In this document: piece by piece, positions 23,781-33,452 of the stretch
Position numbering within the stretch: position 1 is the first letter of the stretch
Layout of the letters: every line of letters begins with the position of its first letter
Assembly (NCBI RefSeq): GCF_013240295.1
Contig: NZ_JABETK010000002.1
Coordinates: 2,108,001 to 2,172,000, forward strand
Direction: 5' to 3'
Source of the DNA: Neoaquamicrobium sediminum
Lineage (GTDB): Bacteria > Pseudomonadota > Alphaproteobacteria > Rhizobiales > Rhizobiaceae
Length of the DNA stretch: 64,000 nt
Position numbers and translations under genes: made by a program
Notes under the pieces: model-generated
The model's database searches: none
What the model was told of the DNA's origin: nothing
What the model saw: only the letters and a program-made list of their open reading frames with translations

Positions 23781-23798
23781 TCGTTACGCATGTAACGA
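23781..23798. promoter_or_regulatory. candidate operator between the GS-like gene and the RpiR gene
   Basis: TCGTTAC (23781-23787), spacer GCAT, and GTAACGA (23792-23798) form a perfect inverted repeat with 7-bp arms in the short divergent gap. Its place 22 bases before the ligase start codon and 88 bases before the regulator start fits an operator for the adjacent RpiR protein. Confidence 0.5.
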
Positions 23799-23885
23799 AT
23801 GATACGAGATTGATTGCATTGAGGTATGTTGGATGATTTCATACACTTCGTGACAGTTTGTCAAACCCGTTCCAGCGGCCGCCAT

Positions 23886-24715
23886 ATGAGCACAAGTATC
23901 GCCGAACTCATCGCCGACCGGATGGACCAGATGCCGGCCGGTGAAAGGCGCGCCGCGCAGATTCTGATCGCAAATTACCCGCTGACCGGACTGCGCACGG
24001 TGGCCGAATTTTCGGCCCAGGCCGGCGTATCGTCACCGACAATCCTGCGCTTCGTTGCACGGCTCGGGTTTCAAAACTACGCGGACTTCCAGGCACGGCT
24101 GCAAGATGAACTGGCCGCGCAGCTTCAGTCTCCGCTCTCCCGGGCAACCGGCCCGAATTCCGATCGCCACACAACGCCGTTTGTTGCAGCGGCAATCGAA
24201 AATGTGCGTGAAACATTCCGCCATCTCTCCAAGCGCCAGATGGACGACATCGTCGGCGTCCTGTCCAACCGGCGCGGCAAGGTCTATCTCGTCGGTGGCC
24301 GGTTCACCGATCCTGTCGCCGCATACATGGCCGCTCACCTGGCCATCGTGCGTCCGGGCGTGCAGCACTTGGCCGGGCAGGAAAGCAACTGGCGTGACCG
24401 GCTCATCGACCTGGGCCGCAACGACGTTGTCGTGATCTTCGACATCCGGCGCTACCAGGAGAGCCTTCTGCGCTTCGCCGAGCCGCCGCCCACGGGCGCG
24501 GCGCCCAGATAATTCTCCTGACCGATCAATGGCTGTCGCCGATCGCGCGCTACGCCCGGCACGTGATCGCCGGCCGGACGGCGGTTCCCTCGGCATGGGA
24601 CTCCTCCGTGGCACTGTTCCTCGTTGCCGAAGCGCTGACTGGCGATCTCACCCGCAAGCTAGGTGACGCCGGTGCGAAACGCATAAGGGAAATGGAGCGT
24701 TTGCGCGGCGGTTGA
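23886..24715 (+). CDS. MurR/RpiR family transcriptional regulator (frameshifted)
   Basis: About 276 residues. An N-terminal HTH_6 domain (residues 1-75, with TVAEFSAQAGVSSPTILRFVARLGFQNYADFQ) is followed by a SIS sugar-isomerase-like domain (KVYLVGGRFTDPVAAYMAAHL). The frame breaks near 24480-24484: an added G after GAG restores AEAAAHGRGAQIILLTDQWLSPIA, and the protein then ends at 24715. I start at ATG 23886, where the family's SIAELIADRMDQMPAGERRAA block begins; an ATG 60 bases upstream is also in frame. It faces the GS-like/ALDH genes and probably regulates them in response to a small metabolite bound by the SIS domain. Confidence 0.85.
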
Positions 24716-24905
24716 GACGGACGAGGGAAGCCGGTCAAATTACCGATATTTAATGATATACTGGATGCATTAGGACAGCATAGTTGGCATAAAGACGACG
24801 AAGGGATGCGCCGCACCATCGGTGGAAACGGCGCTTTCGTCGTTAATTGCATTCCCGGTGGTTGCCAGGCCCTTTCGGGTACCCCGCCAGAACCCGGAGT
24901 GACGT

Positions 24906-26074
24906 ATGTCGTTTTGGAAGCAACTGATCGCGTCGCTGATCGTGATCGCCGTGGCCGTCGGCCTCTGGGTCCGCTTCTTTCCGGGCGCGCCGGAGATGCT
25001 GGAAAGCTGGGGCATGGAATGGGCCATGGCTGCCGTGCCGGACCGTCCCGCACCGCAAACCGAAGCGAGGCAGGGCCGCGGCGGTTTTGGCCAGCAGCCG
25101 GCACTTGTTGTCGCCTCCCGTATCGAGACCGCGACGATCAATGACAGGCTGTCTGCAATCGGCACCGGCCGGGCGACCAGTTCTGTGTCCGTAACGCCTT
25201 TCGCATCCGGCAGGCTGACAGAGCTTTCGGTGGAGTCCGGATCGCGCGTAGAGGCCGGCGACCCAATAGCCCGTCTTGATGCCGAAGCCGAAGAAATCGC
25301 ACTCGACCGCGCCCGCGCCGCTCTCGACGACGCGGAGGCTCGGCTGGAACGCATCCGCGCGTTGCGCAATACCAATACGGCGACCGCCGTCCAGCTTAAC
25401 GAAGCCGAACTCGCGGTCACCAACGCCCGGCTCGCTGCGCGGATGCCGATCTGACCTTGCAGCGACGCACTGTCGTTGCGCCCATTTCCGGCATTGTCGG
25501 CATCCTGCCGGTTTCGGCCGGCAACTACGTCACCTCGCAAACCGAAATCGCGACTATCGACGATCGCTCGCGCATCGTTATCGACTTCTGGGTTCCAGAA
25601 CGGTTCGCGGGCATGATCGAGGTCGGCGACAGCGTATCGGCCGCCTCCGTTGCCCGCCCCGACGATAATTTCGACGGCATCGTCAGCGCTATCGACAACC
25701 GCATCGATGCGCAGAGCCGCACGCTGCGGATCCAGGCCAGCATCACCAATGACGACGACACGCTGCGCGCGGGCATGTCGTTCCAGGTCACCATGACGTT
25801 CCCGGGCGACAGCTATCCCGCGGTCGACCCGCTGGCGATCCAGTGGGGCACCGACGGCGCGTTCGTGTGGCTGGTCGAAGACGGAAAGGCGCGCCGCGCC
25901 CCGGTCACCATCATCCAGCGAAACACCGACAGCGTCCTTGTCGCGGGCGATTTCGGTGAAGCAGGCGCGGTCGTCACCGAAGGCATCCATTCGGTGCGCG
26001 AAGGCGAAGAGGTCCGGCTCGTCCGCGCGCAGGATGATCAGGCCCAGCCCGTCATCACCACGACCGGATCGTAA
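24906..26074 (+). CDS. RND efflux periplasmic adaptor (HlyD/MFP family) (frameshifted)
   Basis: About 389 residues: an N-terminal membrane anchor (residues 6-22), a lipoyl/barrel-sandwich half (VTPFASGRLTELSVESGSRVEAGDPIARLD), a coiled-coil hairpin rich in Ala, Glu and Arg, then the second lipoyl half (TVVAPISGIVGILPVSAGNYV) and the beta-barrel domain. It would link the inner-membrane RND pump encoded next to an outer-membrane channel. The frame breaks at GG 25441-25442; a third G turns the premature stop into RDADLTLQRRT. GGAG lies before ATG 24906. No outer-membrane factor gene is present here. Confidence 0.9.
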
Positions 26075-26106
26075 GGCGCGGCATAACCCATACGAGGAAA
26101 CAACGC

Positions 26107-29100
26107 GTGAGCCAGGAAACCAACGCCGCCGTCGAGAATGGCATCACCGCGCTTTTCGTGCGGCGGCCGGTACTGGCATTCGTCATCAACACGCTGATTG
26201 CGGTGGCGGGACTGGCAGCGCTTTTCGGTGTCGAGATCCGCGAGTTGCCGGACGTCGACCGTCCGGTCATTACCGTCAACACCAACTTCACCGGCGCTTC
26301 GGCTGAATCCATCGACCGCGAGATCACCGCCGTCATCGAAGGCGCGATCGCGCGCGTGGCCGGCGTCAAGTCCATCTCGTCGTCGTCATCCTTCGGCCGT
26401 AGCCGCATCACCGTGGAATTCAACGACGGCGTCGACCTCGATACCGCCGCCTCTGACATGCGCGATGCGGTAGGCCGCATCCAGAACAACCTGCCCGATG
26501 ACGCCGATGTGCCGCGCATCGTCAAGGCGGATGCCGATGCCCAGGCTGTCCTTCGACTCGCCATCACATCGGACACGATGAGCGTGCACGACATGACCCT
26601 GCTGGTCGAAGACCAGATCGTCGACGCACTATCATCGATCGACGGCGTCGCCGAAGTCCAGGTCTTCGGCGACCGCGACAAGATTTTCCGCGTCGACATA
26701 AACCAGTCGCGGCTGGCCAGCCTCGGCCTCACCGTCGCCGATATACGCAACGCCCTCGCATCCATAGCCTTCGACACGCCGGCCGGCTCGCTGACGAGCA
26801 ATACCCAGGACCTGATCGTGCGGGCAACAGCCCCGGTCACGACGCCCGAGGACTTCGAAAGCATCATCATCAACGGCACCACCCGGCTGTCCGACGTGGC
26901 GACGGTGACCCTGGGCGGCGACGTCGGCGAATCCCAACTTCGCGCCAATGGCCGGACGGGCATTGGCATGGGCATTATCCGGCAGGCGCAGTCCAATACG
27001 CTGACGATTTCCGAAGGCGTGCGCGAGGCCGTCGAGCGTATCCGGCCGACCTTGCCCCAGGGCGTAGACATCTTCGTGACCGGCGACGAGGCGGTGTTCA
27101 TCAACGGCGCGATCCACGAGGTGGAGATCGCGCTGGGCATCTCGGTCACCGTCGTGCTGCTCATCATCTTCGCGTTCCTGCTCGATTGGCGCGCCACCAT
27201 CATTCCCGGCCTCGCTCTGCCGGTTGCCTTGATCGGCTCGGTAGCAGCGATCTATCTTGCCGGTTTCTCGATCAACATCCTGACGCTTCTGGCCTTCGTG
27301 CTTGCCACGGGCCTCGTGGTCGACGATGCGATCGTCGTGCTGGAAAACATCGTGCGCCGGCGCAATGAGGGTATGGGCCCACGCGCAGCGGCGGTGCTCG
27401 GCACGCAGGAGGTTTTCTTTGCCGTGCTCGCGACGACCGCCACGCTGGTCGCCGTCTTCGTGCCGCTTTCCTTCCTGCCTGGCCAGACCGGCGGCCTCTT
27501 CCGCGAATTCGGGTTCGTCCTGGCCATCGCCGTCTTCCTGTCCTCGATCGTCGCGCTGTCGCTTTGCCCCATGCTTGCATCCCGCATGCTCTCAGGCAAA
27601 AGCGAGGAGCACAGCCATCACGGCCTGCTCGGGCGCATCGGCGGGGCGCTGGCAAGCGTCTACCGGACGACACTGCGCGCGGCGCTCAACGCACCGATGC
27701 TCGTAATTGTCGTCGCTGTTCTGTTTTCGGCGCTGGCGGCGGCGCTGTTCCCCACGATCCGCTCGGAGCTCACACCTTCCGAAGACCGTTCGGCAGCGTT
27801 CGTGCGCATCTCCGCCCCGCAGGGCGTCAGCCTCGACTACCTCGCACAGCAGATGCGGCGCATCGAAAGCCTGATCCAGCCATTGCGCGATTCCGGTGAG
27901 ATCACCTCGACTTTTGCCATTGCAGGCTCGGGTGGATCGCAGAACTCCGGCTTTATGGTCATGTCTCTGGCGCCATGGGAAGATCGGGAGCGCTCCCAGC
28001 AGGAAATCCTCAACGACGTGACCGCCCTCGTCCAGGACGTGCCGGGTGTCCGCGCCTTCGCCTTCCAGCCGAACAGTCTTGGCATTCGCGGCGCCGGCAG
28101 CGGTCTGCAATTTGCCATCGTCGGCAACAATTATGCCGACCTCAACGCCGCAGCGGAGGCTGTTGTCGCCGAGTTCGAACAGGACGCCCGCTTCCGCCAG
28201 CCGCGCCTGTCACAGGAGACGACGCAACCTCAGCTTTCGGTGCGCATCGACCGCGAGCGTGCATCGGATCTCGGCATCAATATCACTGGATTGTCGGAAG
28301 CGATCCAGGCAATGGTCGACAGCCGTGAAATAGGCTCGGTGTTTATCGACGACCGTTCTTACGACGTGAAGCTGCTGTCGACGACCAACCCGATCAACGA
28401 TCCCACCGACCTTGAGAACATCTTCCTCAAGGCCCAGGACGGCCGCTTCGTGCCGATGTCGACGATTGCGAACCTGACGGAACAGGCTGTCGCGCCGTCG
28501 CTGGCACGCGAACAGCAGATGCGCTCCGTGGCTGTCACCACCGCGCTGGCGCCGGATTTCGCATTGGGCGATGCCTATGCTGTGGCACAGGAAATCGCGG
28601 CGAAACACATGCCGCCCGGCAGCCGGGTTGTGCCGCTTGCCGAGGCAGCAACGCTCGACGAGACGTCCGGCGGCATGATGACGATCTTCGGCTTCGCCAT
28701 CGTTATCATTCTGCTCGTCCTCGCCGCGCAGTTCGAGAGCTTCGTCAGCGCCGCTATCATCATGGCCACGGTTCCCCTCGGCCTTGCCTGCGCTGTCTTC
28801 GCCTTGCTGCTGACCGGCACCAGCCTAAACGTCTACAGCCAGATTGGCCTTGTCCTTCTGGTCGGCATCATGGCCAAGAACGGCATCCTGATCGTCGAAT
28901 TCGCCAATCAGCTACGCGACAGGGGACTTGGTGTTCGCGAAGCCGTCGAACAGGCGTCCAATATCCGCTTGCGTCCCGTCGTGATGACCATGCTGTGCAC
29001 GATCGTCGGCGGTTTGCCGCTCATTCTTGCCAGCGGCGCCGGCGCGGAAGCACGTGTGTCGCTCGGCTGGGTGATCGTTGGCGGGCTGGGACTATCGACG

Positions 29101-29241
29101 TTGTCGACGCTATATCTCACCCCCGTCGCCTACCTCCTGCTCGGCCGCTTCATCACGCCGGCGGTGGAGGAGGAAAAGCGCCTCCACCGCGAACTGGAAG
29201 ACGCGAGCCGCCCGAAGATGGGTACACAACCGGCAGAATAG
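26107..29241 (+). CDS. RND family efflux transporter, inner-membrane pump
   Basis: A 1044-residue AcrB/MexF-like proton-driven pump with twelve membrane segments and two large periplasmic loops. The family motif GLVVDDAIVVLENI carries the paired Asp residues (406-407) of the proton relay in TM4. It starts at GTG 26107, 32 bases after the adaptor stop, preceded by GAGG. The substrate is unknown; the closest-looking relatives export drugs, solvents or organic acids. An inverted-repeat element and a bidirectional terminator follow it. Confidence 0.94.
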   Translation: MSQETNAAVENGITALFVRRPVLAFVINTLIAVAGLAALFGVEIRELPDVDRPVITVNTNFTGASAESIDREITAVIEGAIARVAGVKSISSSSSFGRSRITVEFNDGVDLDTAASDMRDAVGRIQNNLPDDADVPRIVKADADAQAVLRLAITSDTMSVHDMTLLVEDQIVDALSSIDGVAEVQVFGDRDKIFRVDINQSRLASLGLTVADIRNALASIAFDTPAGSLTSNTQDLIVRATAPVTTPEDFESIIINGTTRLSDVATVTLGGDVGESQLRANGRTGIGMGIIRQAQSNTLTISEGVREAVERIRPTLPQGVDIFVTGDEAVFINGAIHEVEIALGISVTVVLLIIFAFLLDWRATIIPGLALPVALIGSVAAIYLAGFSINILTLLAFVLATGLVVDDAIVVLENIVRRRNEGMGPRAAAVLGTQEVFFAVLATTATLVAVFVPLSFLPGQTGGLFREFGFVLAIAVFLSSIVALSLCPMLASRMLSGKSEEHSHHGLLGRIGGALASVYRTTLRAALNAPMLVIVVAVLFSALAAALFPTIRSELTPSEDRSAAFVRISAPQGVSLDYLAQQMRRIESLIQPLRDSGEITSTFAIAGSGGSQNSGFMVMSLAPWEDRERSQQEILNDVTALVQDVPGVRAFAFQPNSLGIRGAGSGLQFAIVGNNYADLNAAAEAVVAEFEQDARFRQPRLSQETTQPQLSVRIDRERASDLGINITGLSEAIQAMVDSREIGSVFIDDRSYDVKLLSTTNPINDPTDLENIFLKAQDGRFVPMSTIANLTEQAVAPSLAREQQMRSVAVTTALAPDFALGDAYAVAQEIAAKHMPPGSRVVPLAEAATLDETSGGMMTIFGFAIVIILLVLAAQFESFVSAAIIMATVPLGLACAVFALLLTGTSLNVYSQIGLVLLVGIMAKNGILIVEFANQLRDRGLGVREAVEQASNIRLRPVVMTMLCTIVGGLPLILASGAGAEARVSLGWVIVGGLGLSTLSTLYLTPVAYLLLGRFITPAVEEEKRLHRELEDASRPKMGTQPAE

Positions 29242-29262
29242 CGGAGAGCCCGTCTATCTCGG

Positions 29263-29431
29263 GCGTCCTTCGAGGCTTGCTGCGCTCGCACCTCAGGAAT
29301 GAGGGAGGTTAGAGCTTCGAACCCACCATCGTTGCGGACTCGATGCGCGACTTCCCTCATCCTGAGGTGCGAGCCCTCGCGTACGGTTCCGGGTCTGCAT
29401 AAAGTTCAGCGGGCGAGCCTCGAAGGACGCA
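29263..29431. repeat. intergenic palindromic element
   Basis: An imperfect long inverted repeat lies between convergent genes. The outer arms GCGTCCTTCGAGGCTTGC (29263-29280) and GCGAGCCTCGAAGGACGC (29414-29431) match with one mismatch. The inner arms CTCGCACCTCAGGA (29285-29298) and TCCTGAGGTGCGAG (29360-29373) match perfectly. The CCTCATCCTGAGGTGCGAG core is typical of dispersed intergenic repeats of Hyphomicrobiales. No coding content. Confidence 0.6.
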
Positions 29432-29437
29432 CCAAAA

Positions 29438-29477
29438 AATAAATCGCCGCGCGGTTGCCCGCGCGGCGATTTATTTT
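29438..29477. terminator. bidirectional intrinsic terminator
   Basis: An 18-bp perfect stem (29438-29455 with 29460-29477) has a GC-rich centre CGCCGCGCGG and AT-rich ends AAATAAAT/ATTTATTT, with a 4-base loop. The AT flanks supply a U-rich tail on both strands, serving the RND gene from the left and the binding-protein gene from the right. Confidence 0.85.
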
Positions 29478-29490
29478 GCGTTGTGGCGCC

Positions 29491-30669
29491 TTACTGCGAT
29501 TCAGTCGGATCGACGCGGCCGACTTCGACCCATTTGCCGCCCTCGATCTTCGAGATCACGATCAGGTCGCCGCCTTGGTGGTCGTCGGGCCCGTAATTGA
29601 CCGTGATGTCGAGGATCGCGTCGTCGAACTCGAGACCCTCCATGCCCTTCTGGAAGCTCTCCGCAGTCAGATCAGGTCCTGCCGCCTCGAGCGCAGCGAT
29701 CAGCGTCCGGGCCGCTCCGTAGCCGAGCTGGGCTGCCGTTCCAGCCGGCTCGCCGGCCTTGGCCTGGAAGTCCTCGGCCCAGGCCTTGACTTCGGGATTG
29801 TCCATCCGGTTCTCGAAGTCCGACCAGCCGGCGGCCGCGTAGTAGCCCTCGGTCACGCCTTCCGGAACCTTTGCGACTGCGGTGTTGAAGCCGGCGGACG
29901 AGCCGATGAAGGCGGCGTCCGTCCAGCCCAGCTTCTTCGCGGTGCCGAAGGCGACGATGGTCTGGCGCACGCCGATGCCGGTCGCGACGATGTCGCAGCC
30001 CGCTTCCCGCAGCTTCTGGATCGAGCCGACGAAGTCCTGCTCATCCGGCTTGTGCGTGGTTTCCGCCGCGAAGGTCAGGCCCATCGCTTCGGCCTGGTCA
30101 CGCGCCGCCTCGAACACTTCGAGACCGAAGTCCGACGGGATGTACATCGCGCAGACTTCCTTGGCGTCGTTCTGCTCGGCGAGATACTTAACGCCTGCAC
30201 GCAACCCGTCATAATACGAAGCGGTGCCAGCGTATTTGTAGGTTATGTCGCCTTCGATCATCTGGCGCGCCGAGGTCAGCGGCGAGACGTTTGCCACCTG
30301 CTTGGCCTCCATGAGCGGGAAACCGGCGATGTTGTGCGGCGTGCCGAGGTTCAGAATCATCGCGAAGACCTGATCGGAGTTGATCAGCTTGTTGAAGTTC
30401 TGGACCGCCTTCGGCACCTGGTAGCCGTGATCCTCCACCACGAACCGGATCTTGCGGCCGTGAATGCCGCCCTTGGCGTTCACGTCGTCGAACATCTGCT
30501 GCGCAGCCTTGATGGCGCCGACGTTGAACGCGGCGAAGATGCCCGAAAGGTCGCCGTTCGATCCGATGACGATCTCGGTGTCGGTAACGCCCTGTGTGGC
30601 GTGGGCAGCAGACGCCATGCCTGCGGCAAGCCCCATCGCCAGAATAGATTTCGTGAGCATGCTTTTCAT
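29491..30669 (-). CDS. branched-chain-type (Liv/HAAT) ABC transporter substrate-binding protein
   Basis: A periplasmic type I binding protein of 392 residues. The signal peptide ends near AHATQ (residue 26), followed by TEIVIGSNGDLSG, the usual start of the mature fold. The two-lobed family binds leucine-like amino acids, amides, urea or aromatic and fatty acids. It is the last gene of a leftward run with livHMGF and an acyl-CoA synthetase, which suggests the ligand is an organic acid that the synthetase then activates; that is inference. It starts 44 bases after the synthetase stop. Confidence 0.9.
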   Translation of the reverse strand: MKSMLTKSILAMGLAAGMASAAHATQGVTDTEIVIGSNGDLSGIFAAFNVGAIKAAQQMFDDVNAKGGIHGRKIRFVVEDHGYQVPKAVQNFNKLINSDQVFAMILNLGTPHNIAGFPLMEAKQVANVSPLTSARQMIEGDITYKYAGTASYYDGLRAGVKYLAEQNDAKEVCAMYIPSDFGLEVFEAARDQAEAMGLTFAAETTHKPDEQDFVGSIQKLREAGCDIVATGIGVRQTIVAFGTAKKLGWTDAAFIGSSAGFNTAVAKVPEGVTEGYYAAAGWSDFENRMDNPEVKAWAEDFQAKAGEPAGTAAQLGYGAARTLIAALEAAGPDLTAESFQKGMEGLEFDDAILDITVNYGPDDHQGGDLIVISKIEGGKWVEVGRVDPTESQ

Positions 30670-30713
30670 TTTTTCACTCCTCCTGGTTGTCTTTCAGCAC
30701 GTCGGGTCGGAAA

Positions 30714-32608
30714 TCATTCCCGCCCGTACATCTCGTCAATCAGCTCTTTGTGCTTCTTCTCGACAAAGCTGCGCTTCAGCTTCATCGTCGCTGTAAGTTC
30801 CTCATCTTCAGCGGTCAGAAGCACATCGATCAAGCGGAAATCCTTGATTTGCTCGACGCGGGCGAACTCCTTGTTTGTCTCATCGACGATGCCGGCGATC
30901 AGGTCTCGCACTTCCTGAGCCGCACATAGCGATTTGAAGTTGTTGAATGGCACCTTGTGGTCCTGCGCAAATTTTTCGACGTTCTCCTGGTCGATCATCA
31001 CCAGACAGGTCAGGAACTTGCGTTTGTCTCCGATCACCACGGCGTCGGATATGAAGGGCGAGAATTTCAGTCGGTTCTCGATCTCGGCCGGGGTGATGTT
31101 CTTGCCGCCCGCCGTGATGATGATGTCCTTGGCGCGGCCGGTGATGAACAGGAAACCCTGGTTGTCCAGCCGGCCGACATCGCCCGTGCTCAGCCAGCCA
31201 TCGGCCGAGATCGTCTCCGCCGTCTTGTCCGGCTTGTTCCAGTAGCCCTTGAAGACGTTGGGACCCCTGTATTGGATCTCGCCATCCGGCGCGATGCGGA
31301 TTTCGCCGCCCGGCACCACCGGCCCGACACTTGCCGTCTTCTCGTTCTCGATCAGATTGACGGAAATCACGCCTGAACTCTCCGTCATGCCGTAACCTTC
31401 GAGGATCGTGATGCCGATCGAGCGATACCACCGGATGAGGTCGGGGAGATCGGCGCCGCACCGGTCGTGCCGCGCCGCAACCGGTCGAAGCCCAGCATGC
31501 GCCGCACGTTGGACAGGAGCATGAAATCCCAGAAGGAATAGGCAAGCCTGGTTCCGAAAGGTACCGGCCGCCCCTCCTCCAGTGCCTCGGCGCGCGCCCG
31601 GCCGGCCTTCATGGCCTGCGCGAACGCCCATTTGCCGATCATGCTAGCCTCGCTCGCCATGATCATGACGCGGCTGTAGATTTTCTCCCATACGCGGGGA
31701 ACAGCCGTGAAGACATGTGGCGAGACCTCGCGCACATTGTCGAACACCGTTTCGGGGCTCTCGGCAAAGTTCACCGTGGACTTCAAACCGATCGGCGTGA
31801 AAACCGAGATCAGACGCTCCAGAATATGGCACAGCGGCAGGAAGCAGACCTGCTCGTCGGTGGGTGTCACCGGCAGGGTCAACACCGAACCGATGATCGA
31901 CACGATGATATTCTGGTGGCTGATCATCGCGCCTTTCGGCGGGCCGGTCGTACCGGAGGTATAGACCAGGATCGCCGTCTCCTCGGGCTTGGATCTGGCG
32001 ATTTCCTCGTCGAAGCGGTTGGGGTTTTCCTTCAGGAAGGCGCGCCCCAACGCGTAGAGATCATCAAGGAAGATCACCTTCTCGTCGGAGAAGTCGTGCA
32101 AGCCATCGCGGTCGTAGACGATCACCCGCGTCAGCCCCGGCATCTCGCCCTTGATCGACAGATATTTGTCGAGCTGCTCGTCATTCTCGACGAACAGGAA
32201 GCGGCTGTCGGAATCGTTTACGAGATATTTGAGCTGTGCGGCCGAGTCCGTCGTGTAGACGCCGGACGATATGCCACCGACCGACTGGACGCCGAGATCG
32301 GTGTAGATCCACTCCTTATTGTCCTCGGACAGAATCGACACCACCTCACCGCGCTTGAGGCCGAGCGACAACAGCCCGAGGCCGATCAGGCGCGCGTGTT
32401 CGTAGAAGTCGCTCCACGTATAGGACAGCCAGATGCCGTAATCCTTCTCGCGGTGCGCCACCTTGTCCTGCAGCTCCAGGCATCGCTGCCGGAAGAGCTT
32501 TACCAGCGTGTCGCAACCGTCGAGGTAGTAAGGGCCCCTGGTCAGGTCGGCGTTGAAAGAATGCCCGTGCACTGTCTGCTGGGCGGGCAGTTTCTCGGCG
32601 ATGGTCAT
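30714..32608 (-). CDS. AMP-binding long-chain acyl-CoA synthetase-like protein (frameshifted)
   Basis: About 631 residues. It activates a carboxylic acid to acyl-AMP and then acyl-CoA. The P-loop-like motif YTSGTTGPPKGAM, the GYGMTESSG block, the TGDVGRLDNQGFLFITGR hinge and the C-terminal Lys region (ELTATMKLKRSFVEKKHK) are all present. The frame breaks at the GGGG run 31443-31446 (CCCC on the coding strand); a fifth C restores ISPDLIRWYRSIG. The start at 32608 is preceded by GGAGG. It sits between livF and the binding-protein gene, so uptake and CoA activation of the same compound are likely linked. Confidence 0.92.
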
Positions 32609-32633
32609 GTCACTTTCCTCCCGAAAGCGCGCA

Positions 32634-33452
32634 TCAGCGCCACGTTTTCTTCTGCTTCCAGCGCTTCTGGCCGCGCTGGCTCTCCTCCGTCTGCATGCCG
32701 AGATAGAACTCCTGCACATCCTTCGACTGCAGCAGTCGCTCGGCCGCGTCGGCCATCACGATGCGCCCAAGTTCCATCACATAGCCGTAGTCGGCCACCT
32801 CGAGCGCCACCTTGGCGTTCTGCTCGACCAGCATCATCGTCACACCCTGCTCGCGGTTGAGCCGCCGGATGATCTGGAAGATTTCCTTGACAAGCAATGG
32901 CGAAAGCCCGAGCGACGGCTCGTCGAGAAGCATGAGCTTCGGCTTTGCCATCAGCCCGCGGCCGATCGCCAGCATCTGCTGCTGGCCACCCGAGAGCGTG
33001 CCGGCCGCCTGGTTGCGGCGTTCCGCAAGAATCGGGAAGTAGGAGAAGACCATGTCGTGGTCGCGCCGGATGCCGTCCGTGTCCGAACGGGTGAAGGCGC
33101 CCATCTTCAGGTTTTCCTCGACCGTCAGCAGCGGGAAGACCTCGCGCCCTTCCGGCACATGAACGACACCGGCGCGGACCACCTTGTCGGGATTGGCGCC
33201 TGCGATGTTCTGGCCCTGATAGACGATCTGCCCCTTCTCTGGGTCCATCACGCCGGAGATGGTCTTCATCAGGGTCGTCTTGCCGGCGCCGTTGGCGCCG
33301 AGCACCGTGACGATCTGCCCTTCGCGCACCTCCAGACTGACGCCCCGGATCGCCATGATCGGCCCGTAGAAGCTCTCGATGTTGCGGATCGAAAGCACAA
33401 CCTGTGTGTCCTTGGCGGCAGAAGGAGCCGCTGCTTTTGCCGCGACATTCAT
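32634..33452 (-). CDS. livF: branched-chain-type ABC transporter ATPase LivF
   Basis: A 272-residue ABC ATPase: Walker A GANGAGKTT, signature LSGGQQQ, Walker B LMLLDEPSLGLSP and the His switch replaced by the Gln-containing LVEQNA typical of LivF. It starts at ATG 33452, whose ATG overlaps the livG stop in ATGA, so translation is coupled. An N-terminal Ala/Lys extension of about 15 residues and a basic C-terminal tail (KRWKQKKTW) go beyond the usual 235-residue family length. Confidence 0.93.
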   Translation of the reverse strand: MNVAAKAAAPSAAKDTQVVLSIRNIESFYGPIMAIRGVSLEVREGQIVTVLGANGAGKTTLMKTISGVMDPEKGQIVYQGQNIAGANPDKVVRAGVVHVPEGREVFPLLTVEENLKMGAFTRSDTDGIRRDHDMVFSYFPILAERRNQAAGTLSGGQQQMLAIGRGLMAKPKLMLLDEPSLGLSPLLVKEIFQIIRRLNREQGVTMMLVEQNAKVALEVADYGYVMELGRIVMADAAERLLQSKDVQEFYLGMQTEESQRGQKRWKQKKTWR

